From contig NZ_QQAV01000014.1 in assembly GCF_003350475.1 (NCBI RefSeq), positions 62,001-126,000 of the forward strand: DNA of 64,000 nt, in the 5' to 3' direction. Position 1 is the stretch's first letter. Each line of letters starts with the position of its first letter. Shown piece by piece: positions 8,639 through 21,772 of the stretch. A program made the translations under genes and the position numbers. The notes under the pieces were generated by a model. That model worked only from the letters and a program-made list of their open reading frames with translations, was not told the origin of the DNA and ran no database searches. This DNA is from Pseudacidovorax intermedius. Its GTDB lineage: Bacteria; Pseudomonadota; Gammaproteobacteria; Burkholderiales; Burkholderiaceae_C.

Positions 8639-10549
8639 TCAGGGCGCCTCGAACACGGACAGGGTGTCGTCGTCCTCGTCGAAGACCGGCAACTGCAGCA
8701 GGGCCGCACATCCGCCGCCCGGCGACAGCGCCAGCAGGGGCAGGCGCGGGCTCGGCCCGGCTGCCAGGTGGCAGCCCCAGCTGTGGAACACGCGGCCGGT
8801 GGGTGCGGCGCCCAATTGCTCGGTATCGCCCAGGTTGATGACCATCTGCAGCCAGCATAGACCGTCCGGCTGCGACGGCGCCATTTCCCACTGCAGGAAG
8901 AGGAGGTCGCCAGACAGTTGCCAGCGGCCGCTGCCCGGCCTGGCCGGCAGGTGCGGCACCACACGGCGCTTGCGCACCGCCAGCAGCGTGCGCACCTCGT
9001 GCACGCGCTCGCGGTGGCCGGGCTGCTCGCGCTCGGCCCAGTCGAGCCGGCTGGCGGTGAAGGTGCTTTCGGCATTGGGGTCGGGAATGCGGGCCCGCGC
9101 CTCGGCGCTGGTGAAGCCCTCGAAGCGGCCGAACTCGCGCCGCCGGCCATCGGTCACCGCCTGGGCCAGCTCAGGCCCGAAGTCGCAGAAGTACAGGAAG
9201 GGCGCGGTGGCCGCCCATTCCTCCCCCATGAACATCAGCGGCACATGGGGCGACAGCAGCAGCGCCGCGCGCAGCGCCCGCAGCCGGTGGGCCGGCGCCA
9301 GTGCCTCGATGCGCTCGCCGAAGGCGCGGTTGCCGATCTGGTCGTGGTTCTGCAGGAAGGAGACGAAGGCCGTGGGCGGCAGCGTGTCAGTGGGCTCGCC
9401 GCGCGGATCGCCGTCGCGCATCACCGAGGGCTGGCCGGTGTAGATGAAGCCGCCCGCCAGCGCCCGGCCGACCAGCGCCTTGGGCTCGCTCGCGTAATCG
9501 AGGTAGTAGCCGTCGATCTCGCCCGTGGCCTGCACATGCGCGGCATGGTGGAAGTCGTCGTTCCACTGCGCCGTGGCGTCGTGCGGGCGGCCCTCGGCGT
9601 CGCGGGTGAGCAGGTGGACGTGGTTGTGCTCGTTCTCCAGCACCACGTGGATGGCACGCTCGCGGCCAGGGCCCTTTCGCAGCGCCTCGGTGATCTCGCG
9701 CACGATGTGCAGCTCGGAGTCGTCGCGGATGGCATGCACCGCGTCCATGCGCAGGCCGTCGAAGCGGAACTCCTCGATCCAGTACAGCGCGTTGTGCACG
9801 AAGAAGTCGCGCACCGGCCGCGCATGGTCGCCGTCGTAGTTGATGGCGGCGCCCCAGGGTGTCTGGTGCGCGGGATTGAAGAACTGCGGGCAGTAGGCGT
9901 GCAGGTAGTTGCCTTCGGGGCCGAAGTGGTTGTAGACCACGTCCAGCAGCACCATCAGCCCGAGGCCGTGGGCCGCATCCACGAAGGCCTTGAGCGCCTC
10001 GGGCCGGCCGTAGCTGGCCTCGGGCGCGAACTGGAGCACGCCGTCGTAGCCCCAGCCGCGGGTGCCGGGAAAGTCGGCCACCGGCATCATCTCGATGGCC
10101 GTCACGCCCAAGGCGGCCAGCTCGGGCAGCTTCTTGCGGGCGGCGTCGAAGGTGCCCTCGGGCGTGAAGCTGCCGATGTGCAGCTCATAGACCACCGCTT
10201 CGCGCCAGGGGCGGCCCTGCCAGTCATCGTCGTGCCATTCGTAGGCGGCCGGGGCCACCACGCGGCTCGGGCCGTGCACATCGTCGGGGTTGTGGCGCGA
10301 AGCCGGGTCGGGCACCTTCAGGCCGTCGGGCAGCACGAAGCGGTAGTCGTCGCCGGCGGCGGCCATGGGCACGTCGCAGCCGAACCAGCCCTCGTCGCCA
10401 ACCGCCTTCATGGGGTGCGTGGCCCAGCCGGTGCCACGGGCGCGGCGCTCGACCATCACCTCGGCCACGCCGGGCGCCCACAGGCGAAAACGAACGCCCC
10501 CGCCCTCCAGCACCGTGGCGCCGAAGGGCATTTTGTGCTCACGTCTCAT
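8639..10549 (-). CDS. treZ: malto-oligosyltrehalose trehalohydrolase
   Basis: TreZ (636 aa, normal 570-640) releases free trehalose from maltooligosyl-trehalose made by TreY. An N-terminal CBM48-like beta-domain (about 10-95, VRFRLWAPGVAEV) precedes the GH13 barrel: VVYELHIGSFTPEG, LLDVVYNHFGPEGNY, nucleophile Asp in FDGLRMDAVHAI (about 267), acid Glu in VVLENEHNHV (about 303), and FLQNHDQIGNRAFG. It lies 189 bases upstream of malQ-treY and 22 bases downstream of the membrane-channel gene. The start may be 10531 (MPFGATV) rather than 10549; neither ribosome binding site is convincing. Confidence 0.93.
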   Translation of the reverse strand: MRREHKMPFGATVLEGGGVRFRLWAPGVAEVMVERRARGTGWATHPMKAVGDEGWFGCDVPMAAAGDDYRFVLPDGLKVPDPASRHNPDDVHGPSRVVAPAAYEWHDDDWQGRPWREAVVYELHIGSFTPEGTFDAARKKLPELAALGVTAIEMMPVADFPGTRGWGYDGVLQFAPEASYGRPEALKAFVDAAHGLGLMVLLDVVYNHFGPEGNYLHAYCPQFFNPAHQTPWGAAINYDGDHARPVRDFFVHNALYWIEEFRFDGLRMDAVHAIRDDSELHIVREITEALRKGPGRERAIHVVLENEHNHVHLLTRDAEGRPHDATAQWNDDFHHAAHVQATGEIDGYYLDYASEPKALVGRALAGGFIYTGQPSVMRDGDPRGEPTDTLPPTAFVSFLQNHDQIGNRAFGERIEALAPAHRLRALRAALLLSPHVPLMFMGEEWAATAPFLYFCDFGPELAQAVTDGRRREFGRFEGFTSAEARARIPDPNAESTFTASRLDWAEREQPGHRERVHEVRTLLAVRKRRVVPHLPARPGSGRWQLSGDLLFLQWEMAPSQPDGLCWLQMVINLGDTEQLGAAPTGRVFHSWGCHLAAGPSPRLPLLALSPGGGCAALLQLPVFDEDDDTLSVFEAP

Positions 10550-10571
10550 CGTTCGCTTTCAGCTTTCCATG

Positions 10572-11485
10572 TCAAAGAGGGGGCGGCGGATCGACCGGAC
10601 GGCGCGGGATCAGCGGATCGTCCGCGCCGCGGGCCGAGGCCGGGCGCGGCAGCGTCTCGCCGTCGACCTGGGGCGCGGGCGGCGTGGCCGTGGCCGGCAC
10701 CTCGGGCAGCGGGTCGAGCACCGTGGTGGGGGCAGCGGCGTCGGCCGCAGCCGCCTGGGCCGCCGCGGACGCTGGCGAGGCCACGGCAGGCCCCGCGGCG
10801 CCGCCCGTGCGGGGCGCACCCTCGGTCTCCGGCGGCAACCATTGCTGGATGTGGCGCGACGCCCAGTCCTTGCCGGCCAGCCCGAAGGCCAGTGCCAGCG
10901 CAAAGACGAAGCCGGCCAGGATCACCAGGAAACTCTCGCGCACGATGTCGCCGCCGATGCGCAGGTGGTCCAGCGCGATCAGGATGACGAACACCAGGAT
11001 GGCGTACTGCGCAATGCGCGAGAAGAAGGTCGCGTCGGGCATGCCCACGTTGCGGCCGTAGGTGCGCACGGCATCGCCCACGAAGCGAGCGAAGTAGGCG
11101 CCGAAGGCCAGCACCAGCAGCGCGACGAACACGTTGGGCACGAACCAGATCACCCGGCCCAGCAGGTCGGTGATGTAGGTCAGCCCCAGGCCGTTGAAGG
11201 CGATGATCAGCGCCGCCAGGATCACCGCCCAGTAGGCCAGCAGGCCCACGAGGCCGGTGGTGTCCACCTTCACCCCGCCCTGGCGCAGGAAGCCGTCCAG
11301 CCCCGCCCGCTCGGTCAGCACCGGAAAGTTGACGGCCCGCAGCGCCTTGGTGACGGCAAAGCGCACCACCTTGGCGATGAGCCAGCCGCCCACCAGCACC
11401 AGCGCCGCGAACAGCAGCCGCGGCAGGAAGGCCGCGATCTGGTACAGGAAGGCCCGCAGGGGCAACAGCTGCATGCTGAAGTCGT

Positions 11486-11489
<4 letters not shown>
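10572..11489 (-). CDS. mechanosensitive ion channel-like membrane protein (TM-helix repeat, CmpX-like)
   Basis: A 305-aa inner-membrane protein with about five hydrophobic helices (roughly 20-40, 75-95, 105-125, 140-160, 165-190) including LVLVGGWLIAKVVRFAV and LVLAFGAYFARFVGDAV, which match the conserved TM-helix module found in small MscS-related proteins. The C-terminal 90 residues are a soluble Ala/Pro-rich tail. The bulky MscS beta-domain is absent, so gating by tension is uncertain. The ATG overlaps the treS stop by four bases (ATGA) with a strong GAGGAGGTGAG upstream, so it is translationally coupled to treS. Placement between treS and treZ suggests an osmotic-stress role; that link is inference. 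Confidence 0.82.
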
Positions 11490-14839
<3,350 letters not shown>

Positions 14840-14872
14840 GCGGCGCGCCTCCTCAGAAGTGACTTGTTGCTG

Positions 14873-16942
14873 TTATTGGTAGTAGTCGAAGTCGCGCTCG
14901 CTGCGCGTCTTGCGCAGCAGATGCATGACATGGGCCACGCTGACGGCCGGGTCGAGCCGGATGAAGTGGCGGGCGCCCTGGCACATGAAGCGCTCGCCGC
15001 CGAGCAGGTCGTGCATCTGGAAGGACTGGCCGGGTTCCACGCCGAAGCCCATCGCCGCCGGGTCGAACTGCAGCCAGCCCCACTGGGCATGGTGCGGGTC
15101 GAGGTTGACCACGGTGACGATCACGTCCTGCCCGTCGGGCGACTGCTTGACCCAGGCGATGAGCTGGTCGTTGTCGATGGGCAGGAAGACGAGGCCCTCG
15201 TTGCGTTGCAGCGCGGGATGGGCGCGGCGGATGGCGTTGAGGTGCGCGATGTAGGGCGCCAGGCTGTCGGCGCGGCCGCGGTCCCAGTGGCGCAGCTGGT
15301 ACTTTTCGGAGTCGAGGTATTCCTCGCTGCCCTCGTGCCGCGGCAGATGCTCCTTGAGCTCATAGGCCGGGCCATAGATGCCGTAGCTGGCGCTGAGCAT
15401 GGCGGCCAGCACCAGCCGCAGGCGGAACATGGCGTCCGAGCCCGTCTGCAGCTGCGCATGCAGGATGTCGGGCGTGTTGGGCCACACGTTGGGGCGGAAG
15501 TAGTCCAGCCCCGGCCGGCTGGACAGTTCGGTGAAGTACGCCACGAGCTCTTCCTTGGTGTTGCGCCAGGTGAAGTAGGTGTACGACTGCGAGAAGCCGA
15601 GCTTGGCGAGCCGATGCATCACCTTAGGGCGCGTGAAGGCCTCTGCCAGGAAGATGACCTGCGGATGCGCACGCTTGACCTCGCCGATGGCCCACTCCCA
15701 GAAGGGAAAGGCCTTGGTGTGCGGGTTGTCCACGCGGAACACCGTCACGCCCTGCGCGATCCAGTGGTCGAGCACGCCCTTCAGGGCGAGCCACATGCCT
15801 TCCCAATCCTCGCTCTCGAAGTTGAAGGGATAGATGTCCTGGTACTTCTTGGGCGGGTTCTCGGCGTACTGCACGGTGCCGTCGGGCCGCCACTTGAACC
15901 AGGCCGGGTGTTCCTTGACCCAGGGATGATCGGGCGCGCACTGGAAGGCGATGTCCAGCGCGATCTCCAGGCCATGCCCACGCGCGGCCTTGACCAGCGC
16001 GCGGAAGTCCTCGTGCGTGCCCAGCGCGGGCAGGATGGCGTCATGGCCGCCCTCCTCCGCGCCGATGGCCCAGGGGCTGCCGACGTCGCCGTCCTCCGTC
16101 ACCAGCGCGTTGTTGCGACCCTTGCGCTGCATCCGGCCCACCGGATGGATAGGCGGGAAGTACAGCACGTCGAAGCCCATCTTCGCGATGCCCGGCAGCA
16201 GGGCCTGCACATCGGCGAAGGTGCCGTGCCGGCCCGGCTCGGGCGAGGCGGAGCGCGGAAAGAGTTCGTACCAGGTCGAGTAGCGCGCCAGCGGCCGGTC
16301 GACCACCAGCGGAAAGCCGGGCTTGAGCGCCGTGGCATGGCGCCGGTCGGGATAGCGGCGCACGATGGACGCCAGGGTCTCGTCCAGCGCCTGGCCCTTG
16401 AGCAGGGCAGCGTCCTCGCCGACGTCGGCGGCGCGGGCCTCCAGTGCGAGGGCCCAGCCTTGCAGGCGGGTCGCATCCTGGGCCTGCCCGGCCTCGCGCG
16501 CCCGGTCGGCGGCGGCCAGGATCTCGGCCGCGCCCACGCGGGCGGCGATGCGGATATCGGCCGCATCCACGCGGCGCTCCAGTTCGTGGTGCCAGGACTC
16601 GAAGGCATCCACCCACGCCTCGACGTTGTAGCGATAGCGCCCGGGCACCGGCGGCACGAACTGGGCATGCCATTCGTCGTTCCACTTCAGCGCCATCTCG
16701 ACCTCGGTCCACGAGGCCTCGCCCTCGCGCTGCCAGTGCAGCATGACGCGCAGCATGTCGTGGCCCTCGACGAAGCAGTGGGCCTCGACCGCGAAGGGCT
16801 CGCCGGCCACGCACTTGGCGGCGAAGCGGCCGTTGTCCACGCAGGGCAGCACGGCATCGATGACGGCACGCTGGCGGCCATCGGCCAAGCCGATCGGGCG
16901 CACCAGCGGCTGGGCACTGAGCAAGGAGGCCGGAGCGCTCAT
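14873..16942 (-). CDS. glgE: alpha-1,4-glucan:maltose-1-phosphate maltosyltransferase
   Basis: GlgE (689 aa, family about 650-700) transfers maltose from alpha-maltose-1-phosphate to growing alpha-1,4-glucan. Seen: an N-terminal beta-domain (about 20-120), an inserted helical region, then the GH13_3 barrel with VLYFPPIHPVG, YAENPPKKYQDIYP, nucleophile Asp in VFRVDNPHTK (about 404), acid Glu in IFLAEAFTRPK (about 432), and FRPNVWPNTPDIL. The start was chosen at 16942, where ATGA overlaps the glgB stop by four bases; the same frame stays open upstream inside glgB but does not resemble GlgE. Directly followed by treS-maltokinase, its substrate supplier. Confidence 0.95.
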   Translation of the reverse strand: MSAPASLLSAQPLVRPIGLADGRQRAVIDAVLPCVDNGRFAAKCVAGEPFAVEAHCFVEGHDMLRVMLHWQREGEASWTEVEMALKWNDEWHAQFVPPVPGRYRYNVEAWVDAFESWHHELERRVDAADIRIAARVGAAEILAAADRAREAGQAQDATRLQGWALALEARAADVGEDAALLKGQALDETLASIVRRYPDRRHATALKPGFPLVVDRPLARYSTWYELFPRSASPEPGRHGTFADVQALLPGIAKMGFDVLYFPPIHPVGRMQRKGRNNALVTEDGDVGSPWAIGAEEGGHDAILPALGTHEDFRALVKAARGHGLEIALDIAFQCAPDHPWVKEHPAWFKWRPDGTVQYAENPPKKYQDIYPFNFESEDWEGMWLALKGVLDHWIAQGVTVFRVDNPHTKAFPFWEWAIGEVKRAHPQVIFLAEAFTRPKVMHRLAKLGFSQSYTYFTWRNTKEELVAYFTELSSRPGLDYFRPNVWPNTPDILHAQLQTGSDAMFRLRLVLAAMLSASYGIYGPAYELKEHLPRHEGSEEYLDSEKYQLRHWDRGRADSLAPYIAHLNAIRRAHPALQRNEGLVFLPIDNDQLIAWVKQSPDGQDVIVTVVNLDPHHAQWGWLQFDPAAMGFGVEPGQSFQMHDLLGGERFMCQGARHFIRLDPAVSVAHVMHLLRKTRSERDFDYYQ

Positions 16943-18873
16943 CGGAGGAAACCTTTCTCGGAATCGGTGTCGGTGGCGAGCGGTGCGCGCAGGTAGAGCG
17001 TGGACAGCGGCGGCACCGCCAGCACCAGCGACTGCGCCTGGCGATGGGCCGGCACCGGCACGGTGTCCACGCCGCCCAGGTTGCCCCAGCCGCTGCCGTC
17101 GAATTCCTGCGCGTCGCTGTTGAGCAGCTCGGTCCAGGTGCCGGCCACGGGCACGCCCACGCGCAGGCCCGGGCGCGGCACCGGCGTCATGTTGCACACC
17201 ACCAGCACGGGCGCGCCGCCGTCCTCGGGCTTGCGCAGGAAGATGTAGAGGCTGCGCTCGGCATCGTCGGCGTCCAGCCACTGGAAGCCGGCCGGGTCGA
17301 AGTCGATCTGGTGCAGCGCCGGCTCCTCGCGCAGCAGCCGGTTGAGCTGGCGCACGAAGCGCTGCACGCCGCGGTGGCCCCACTGGTCGCTGACCCACCA
17401 TTCCAGCTCGCCTTCGTGCGTCCATTCGCGGCGCTGGCCGAACTCGCCGCCCATGAAGAGCAGCTTCTTGCCCGGATGGGCCCACATGTAGCCGAACAGC
17501 GCACGCAGATTGGCGAACTGCTGCCACTCGTCGCCCGGCATCTTGCCGATCAGCGATCCCTTGCCGTAGACGACTTCGTCGTGCGAAAGCGGCAGCACGA
17601 AGTTCTCGGTGAAGGCATAGACCAGCGAGAAGGTCAGCCGGTGGTGGTGATAGCGGCGGTAGACCGGATCGTCATGCACGTAGTCGAGCGTGTCGTGCAT
17701 CCAGCCCATGTTCCACTTCATGCCGAAGCCCAGACCCCCCATCTCGATGGGCCGGGACACGCGCGGCCAGGCGGTCGATTCCTCGGCCACCGTGAAGGTG
17801 TCGGGATGCTCGCGGTAGACGGCGCGGTTGAGGTCCTGCAGGAAGGAGACCGCCTCCAGGTTCTCGCGGCCGCCGTGCACGTTGGGCACCCACTCGCCGG
17901 GCTGGCGCGCGTAGTCCAGGTAGAGCATCGAGGCCACGGCGTCGACGCGGATGCCGTCGATGTGGAAGCGGTCGAGCCAGAACAGCGCCGACGAGATCAG
18001 GAAGGCCCGCACCTCGTTGCGGCCGTAGTTGAAGATGGCCGAGTTCCATTCGGGATGGAATCCCTGCCGGGCATCCGCATGCTCGTACAGGTGTGTGCCG
18101 TCGAACTCGGCCAGGCCGTGCGCGTCGGTGGGAAAGTGCGAGGGCACCCAGTCCAGGATGACGCCGATGCCCTGCTGGTGCAGGTGGTCGACGAAGTACA
18201 TGAAGTCTTCCGGCGCGCCGTAGCGCGACGTGGGCGCGAAGTAGCCGGTGGTCTGGTAGCCCCAGGAGCCATAGAAGGGATGCTCGGTGACCGGCATCAG
18301 CTCCACATGCGTGAAGCCCATCCAGCCGATGTATTCGGCCAGGGCGTGGGCCAGTTCGCGGTAGCCCATGAATTGCCCGTCGCGGCGGCGCCAGGAGCCC
18401 ATGTGCAGCTCGTAGGTGCTCATGGGGGCATCGAGGGCGTTGCGCGCGGCGCGGCTGGCCATCCATGCCGAGTCGCCCCATTCGTGCGTGCCGGCCCAGA
18501 TGCGCGAACCCGTGGCGGGCGGCAGTTCGGCGCTGAAGGCGAAAGGGTCGGCCTTCTCGCCGACGTAGCGGCCGTCCGGGCCCCAGATGCGGTACTTGTA
18601 GGCCTGGCCGGGCTGCGCCGGAATGCCCTCGCCCTCCCACACGCCGCTGCCGTCGGGCCGGGGCTGCAGGGCGTCGGCCTCGTCGTTCCAGCCGTTCCAG
18701 TCGCCGATCACCGCGACGCGGCTGGCATTGGGGGCCCAGACGGCGAAGTGGAAGGTGCCGTCGTCGTCGAGATGCGCGCCCAGCCGTTCATACAGGCGGG
18801 CGTGGCTTCCCTCGCGCAGCAGATGCACATCCAGGGGACCGAATCGGGGCGACGGAGCAGGGAGTTGGGACAT
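16939..18873 (-). CDS. glgB: 1,4-alpha-glucan branching enzyme
   Basis: GlgB (644 aa from this start; family 620-740) makes alpha-1,6 branches. The CBM48 domain (about 35-125) includes FAVWAPNASRVAVIGDWNGW. The GH13 barrel shows YELHMGSWRRR, HVELMPVTEHPF, nucleophile Asp in DGIRVDAVASMLYLDY (about 309), acid Glu in VAEESTAWPRV (about 363), and LPLSHDEVVYGKGS. The start at 18873 (MSQLPAPS) is chosen by alignment sense; an ATG at 18900 is possible and neither has a clear Shine-Dalgarno. First gene of the glucan/trehalose string; the operon promoter should lie in 18874-19018. No glgA, glgC or glgP is nearby, so glucan here would be built by GlgE. Confidence 0.94.
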   Translation of the reverse strand: MSQLPAPSPRFGPLDVHLLREGSHARLYERLGAHLDDDGTFHFAVWAPNASRVAVIGDWNGWNDEADALQPRPDGSGVWEGEGIPAQPGQAYKYRIWGPDGRYVGEKADPFAFSAELPPATGSRIWAGTHEWGDSAWMASRAARNALDAPMSTYELHMGSWRRRDGQFMGYRELAHALAEYIGWMGFTHVELMPVTEHPFYGSWGYQTTGYFAPTSRYGAPEDFMYFVDHLHQQGIGVILDWVPSHFPTDAHGLAEFDGTHLYEHADARQGFHPEWNSAIFNYGRNEVRAFLISSALFWLDRFHIDGIRVDAVASMLYLDYARQPGEWVPNVHGGRENLEAVSFLQDLNRAVYREHPDTFTVAEESTAWPRVSRPIEMGGLGFGMKWNMGWMHDTLDYVHDDPVYRRYHHHRLTFSLVYAFTENFVLPLSHDEVVYGKGSLIGKMPGDEWQQFANLRALFGYMWAHPGKKLLFMGGEFGQRREWTHEGELEWWVSDQWGHRGVQRFVRQLNRLLREEPALHQIDFDPAGFQWLDADDAERSLYIFLRKPEDGGAPVLVVCNMTPVPRPGLRVGVPVAGTWTELLNSDAQEFDGSGWGNLGGVDTVPVPAHRQAQSLVLAVPPLSTLYLRAPLATDTDSEKGFLR

Positions 18874-19018
18874 GGGGCCGGCGGGCTTGATGGGCAACAT
18901 ACGTTGTACACCGCCGCCCTGGCGGCGCCCGGACGGCAAAGCCGCGGTGCCTTGTCGGACGGATGCCCACGTCCTTCGCGAGCGACGGGCATGGTCCCAC
19001 CCACGCCCCGTCCTGGGC

Positions 19019-19038
19019 CCCTCTCCCTCGCGGGAGAG
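19019..19038 (+). repeat. palindromic dispersed repeat, left of the insertion element
   Basis: CTCTCCC-TCGC-GGGAGAG forms a perfect 7-bp stem. It is the reverse complement, apart from one base, of the palindrome at 20327-20347, so the IS110 element sits between inverted copies of one repeat family. Confidence 0.7.
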
Positions 19039-19065
19039 CAACTGTGTTCAAAGTCAATGGTTAGT

Positions 19066-20250
<1,185 letters not shown>

Positions 20251-20326
20251 CAAGGGGTTGGAGAGAGGGGCGGCCGCCGCCGGCACCCGTTGCACCTCTG
20301 GAGTGCGGCGGCCCCCTCTCCCCGGG

Positions 20327-20347
20327 CCTCTCCCGCGAGGGGAGAGG
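20327..20347 (-). repeat. palindromic dispersed repeat, right of the insertion element
   Basis: CCTCTCCC-GCGAG-GGGAGAGG forms an 8-bp stem. It is the inverted partner of the palindrome at 19019-19038. It lies just 3' of the DUF3455 gene stop and could also act as a transcript-end hairpin, although no T-run follows on either strand. Confidence 0.65.
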
Positions 20348-20365
20348 GAGCAAGACCCTGCCGCC

Positions 20366-20914
20366 TTACATCGCCGGCCTGTAGAAGATGTAGTCCGCCT
20401 GGTAGTTGACGACCTGCTTCTGGCCCAGGCTGGCCTGACCGCAAGGCAGCATGGGGGCGACGCCGCCCTTGGTGGCCACGCGCTGGATGTAGCTCACGCC
20501 CTGCATGGCGCCCATGCCCATGGCCGGGTTGGCCTTGACCAACTGCAGCGGGATGTTGCCGGCGCCGCCCGGCGCGACCGCGACCTGGGTGGCGGTGACC
20601 TTGGAGCCGTCCATGCTCTCCCAGGTGGCCGGCGGGCCGTAATAGCGGCCGATGGCCTTGCCGCTGCGGTCCATCAGGCGCGCATCGGGGCCGACGAAGA
20701 ACCACTCGTACTGGCCTGCCATGTCGGCCTTGGCGCGGCATTCGTAGGTGATGGTGCCGGCGCCCACGGTCTCGAGCGCGACGCGCTGGCCGGCGGGCAC
20801 CTGGACGGGGGCGGGCAGGCCGGCCTGCGAGTACGGGGCCGGCATGGGCGCGGTGGCACAGGCGGACAACAGGACGGCGGCGGCCACGGTGGCCAGGGGG
20901 GCGGTCATGCGCAT
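20366..20914 (-). CDS. DUF3455 lipoprotein
   Basis: A 182-aa exported lipoprotein of unknown function. Seen: a short signal peptide ending in the lipobox LSAC (Cys19), a Pro-rich linker, then a globular domain with TYECRAKADMAGQYEWFFVGP, GRYYGPPATWESMDGS and a C-terminal cysteine in MLPCGQASLGQ; this pattern fits DUF3455. Two Cys in the mature domain could form a disulfide. AAAGGAG precedes the ATG at 20914. It is divergent from the ECF sigma gene, and its upstream region holds the same promoter pair as the sigma and fasciclin genes, so I infer it belongs to that regulon. Confidence 0.8.
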   Translation of the reverse strand: MRMTAPLATVAAAVLLSACATAPMPAPYSQAGLPAPVQVPAGQRVALETVGAGTITYECRAKADMAGQYEWFFVGPDARLMDRSGKAIGRYYGPPATWESMDGSKVTATQVAVAPGGAGNIPLQLVKANPAMGMGAMQGVSYIQRVATKGGVAPMLPCGQASLGQKQVVNYQADYIFYRPAM

Positions 20915-21010
20915 GGAATGCTCCTTTCGATGGGCAACAACGGGTTGAGGTTCGGGGTGGCAGTCGGCGGTCGCCCTCCGCGACCTCTCCTTGCTGCCTG
21001 CCCCGTTCGA

Positions 21011-21038
21011 CTTACGGCCCCGTTCATGAACCGGATGC
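21011..21038 (-). promoter_or_regulatory. putative ECF-sigma promoter of the DUF3455 gene
   Basis: On the minus strand: GCATCC (21038-21033), 16 bases, CGTAAG (21016-21011). The element order and 16-base spacing equal those before the sigma gene and the fasciclin gene. It would give a leader of about 90 bases before the DUF3455 ATG. Confidence 0.6.
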
Positions 21039-21088
21039 ATACCCGGCGAAAGTTGAAGGACTTGTGAATTCATCGCCGCCCACCGCGC

Positions 21089-21116
21089 GCATCCGGCAGC
21101 CGGGAACGCGCGTACC
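21089..21116 (+). promoter_or_regulatory. putative autoregulatory ECF-sigma promoter
   Basis: GCATCC (21089-21094), 16 bases, CGTACC (21111-21116), about 35 bases before the chosen sigma ATG at 21151. Its position supports that start over the upstream GTG at 21064, which would lie 5' of the promoter. Confidence 0.6.
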
Positions 21117-21150
21117 CACCAGATGGCCGCCGCTCCCGCACAATGTCCCG

Positions 21151-21729
21151 ATGCCTTCCGCCACGACGCCCGACGACGAGCTGCTGGGTCTGCTCGATCG
21201 TGTCGCCCGCCGCGACGCCTCCGCCCTCCAGGCGCTGTACGAACGCACATCGTCCCGGCTCTTCGGCCTCGCGATGCGCGTGGTTCGGCAGCACGAATGG
21301 GCCGAAGACGTACTGCAGGAGGCCTTCCTCACCATCTGGCGTTCGGCACCCGACTACCGCGCGACGCTGAGCCCGCCGATGGCCTGGATGTCGCTGATCG
21401 TGCGCAGCCGCGCCCTCGACCTGCTGCGCCGCCAGACGAGCCAGGGCGGCGACGTGACGCAGGAGTTCAGCGAGACGCTGGCCGACACCCTGCCCGCGTC
21501 CGAGCCCGGCCCGCAGGAGCTGGCCGATGCCAGCGAGCAGGCCTGGCTGCTGCACCAGTGCCTGCAGCAGCTGCCCAACGCGCAGCGCGAGGCGCTGTCG
21601 CTGGCCTACCTGCGCGACCTGAGCCACAGCGAACTGGCCACGCGCCTGGCGCAGCCGCTGGGCACCATCAAGACCTGGATCCGGCGCGGGCTGGACAAGC
21701 TGCGCGTCTGCATGGAGCAGGCGGCATGA
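21151..21729 (+). CDS. ECF RNA polymerase sigma factor, SigK-like
   Basis: A 192-aa ECF (group IV) sigma factor. Region 2: ALYERTSSRLFGLAMRVV then WAEDVLQEAFLTIWRSAPDY, with -10 recognition in the following helix (RSRALDLLRRQ). Region 4: LQQLPNAQREALSLAYLRDLS and HSELATRLAQPLGTIKTWIR form the helix-turn-helix that reads the -35. ECF factors of the SigK/ECF19 type pair with an RskA anti-sigma factor, and that is the next gene, 43 bases downstream. Start chosen at 21151 because the candidate promoter overlaps the longer reading; there is little Shine-Dalgarno. Likely autoregulated from 21089-21116. Confidence 0.9.
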   Translation: MPSATTPDDELLGLLDRVARRDASALQALYERTSSRLFGLAMRVVRQHEWAEDVLQEAFLTIWRSAPDYRATLSPPMAWMSLIVRSRALDLLRRQTSQGGDVTQEFSETLADTLPASEPGPQELADASEQAWLLHQCLQQLPNAQREALSLAYLRDLSHSELATRLAQPLGTIKTWIRRGLDKLRVCMEQAA

Positions 21730-21772
21730 CGCGGCCCCGTCCTTCCACCGCCACCGGCCCGAGGAGACTCGC

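Noticed and set aside
3359-8860. A very long plus-strand open frame (over 1800 codons) opposite malQ-treY, and a similar one at 11669-16996 opposite treS and glgE.
   Set aside because: The translated text is low-complexity Ala/Arg/Gly/His-rich with no domain; such frames are expected opposite GC-rich genes. The minus-strand genes have complete active-site motifs.
18891-18912. CAAC-ATAC-GTTG near the glgB start as an operator.
   Set aside because: The 4-base arms are too short to stand out in GC-rich DNA and no regulator gene is adjacent.
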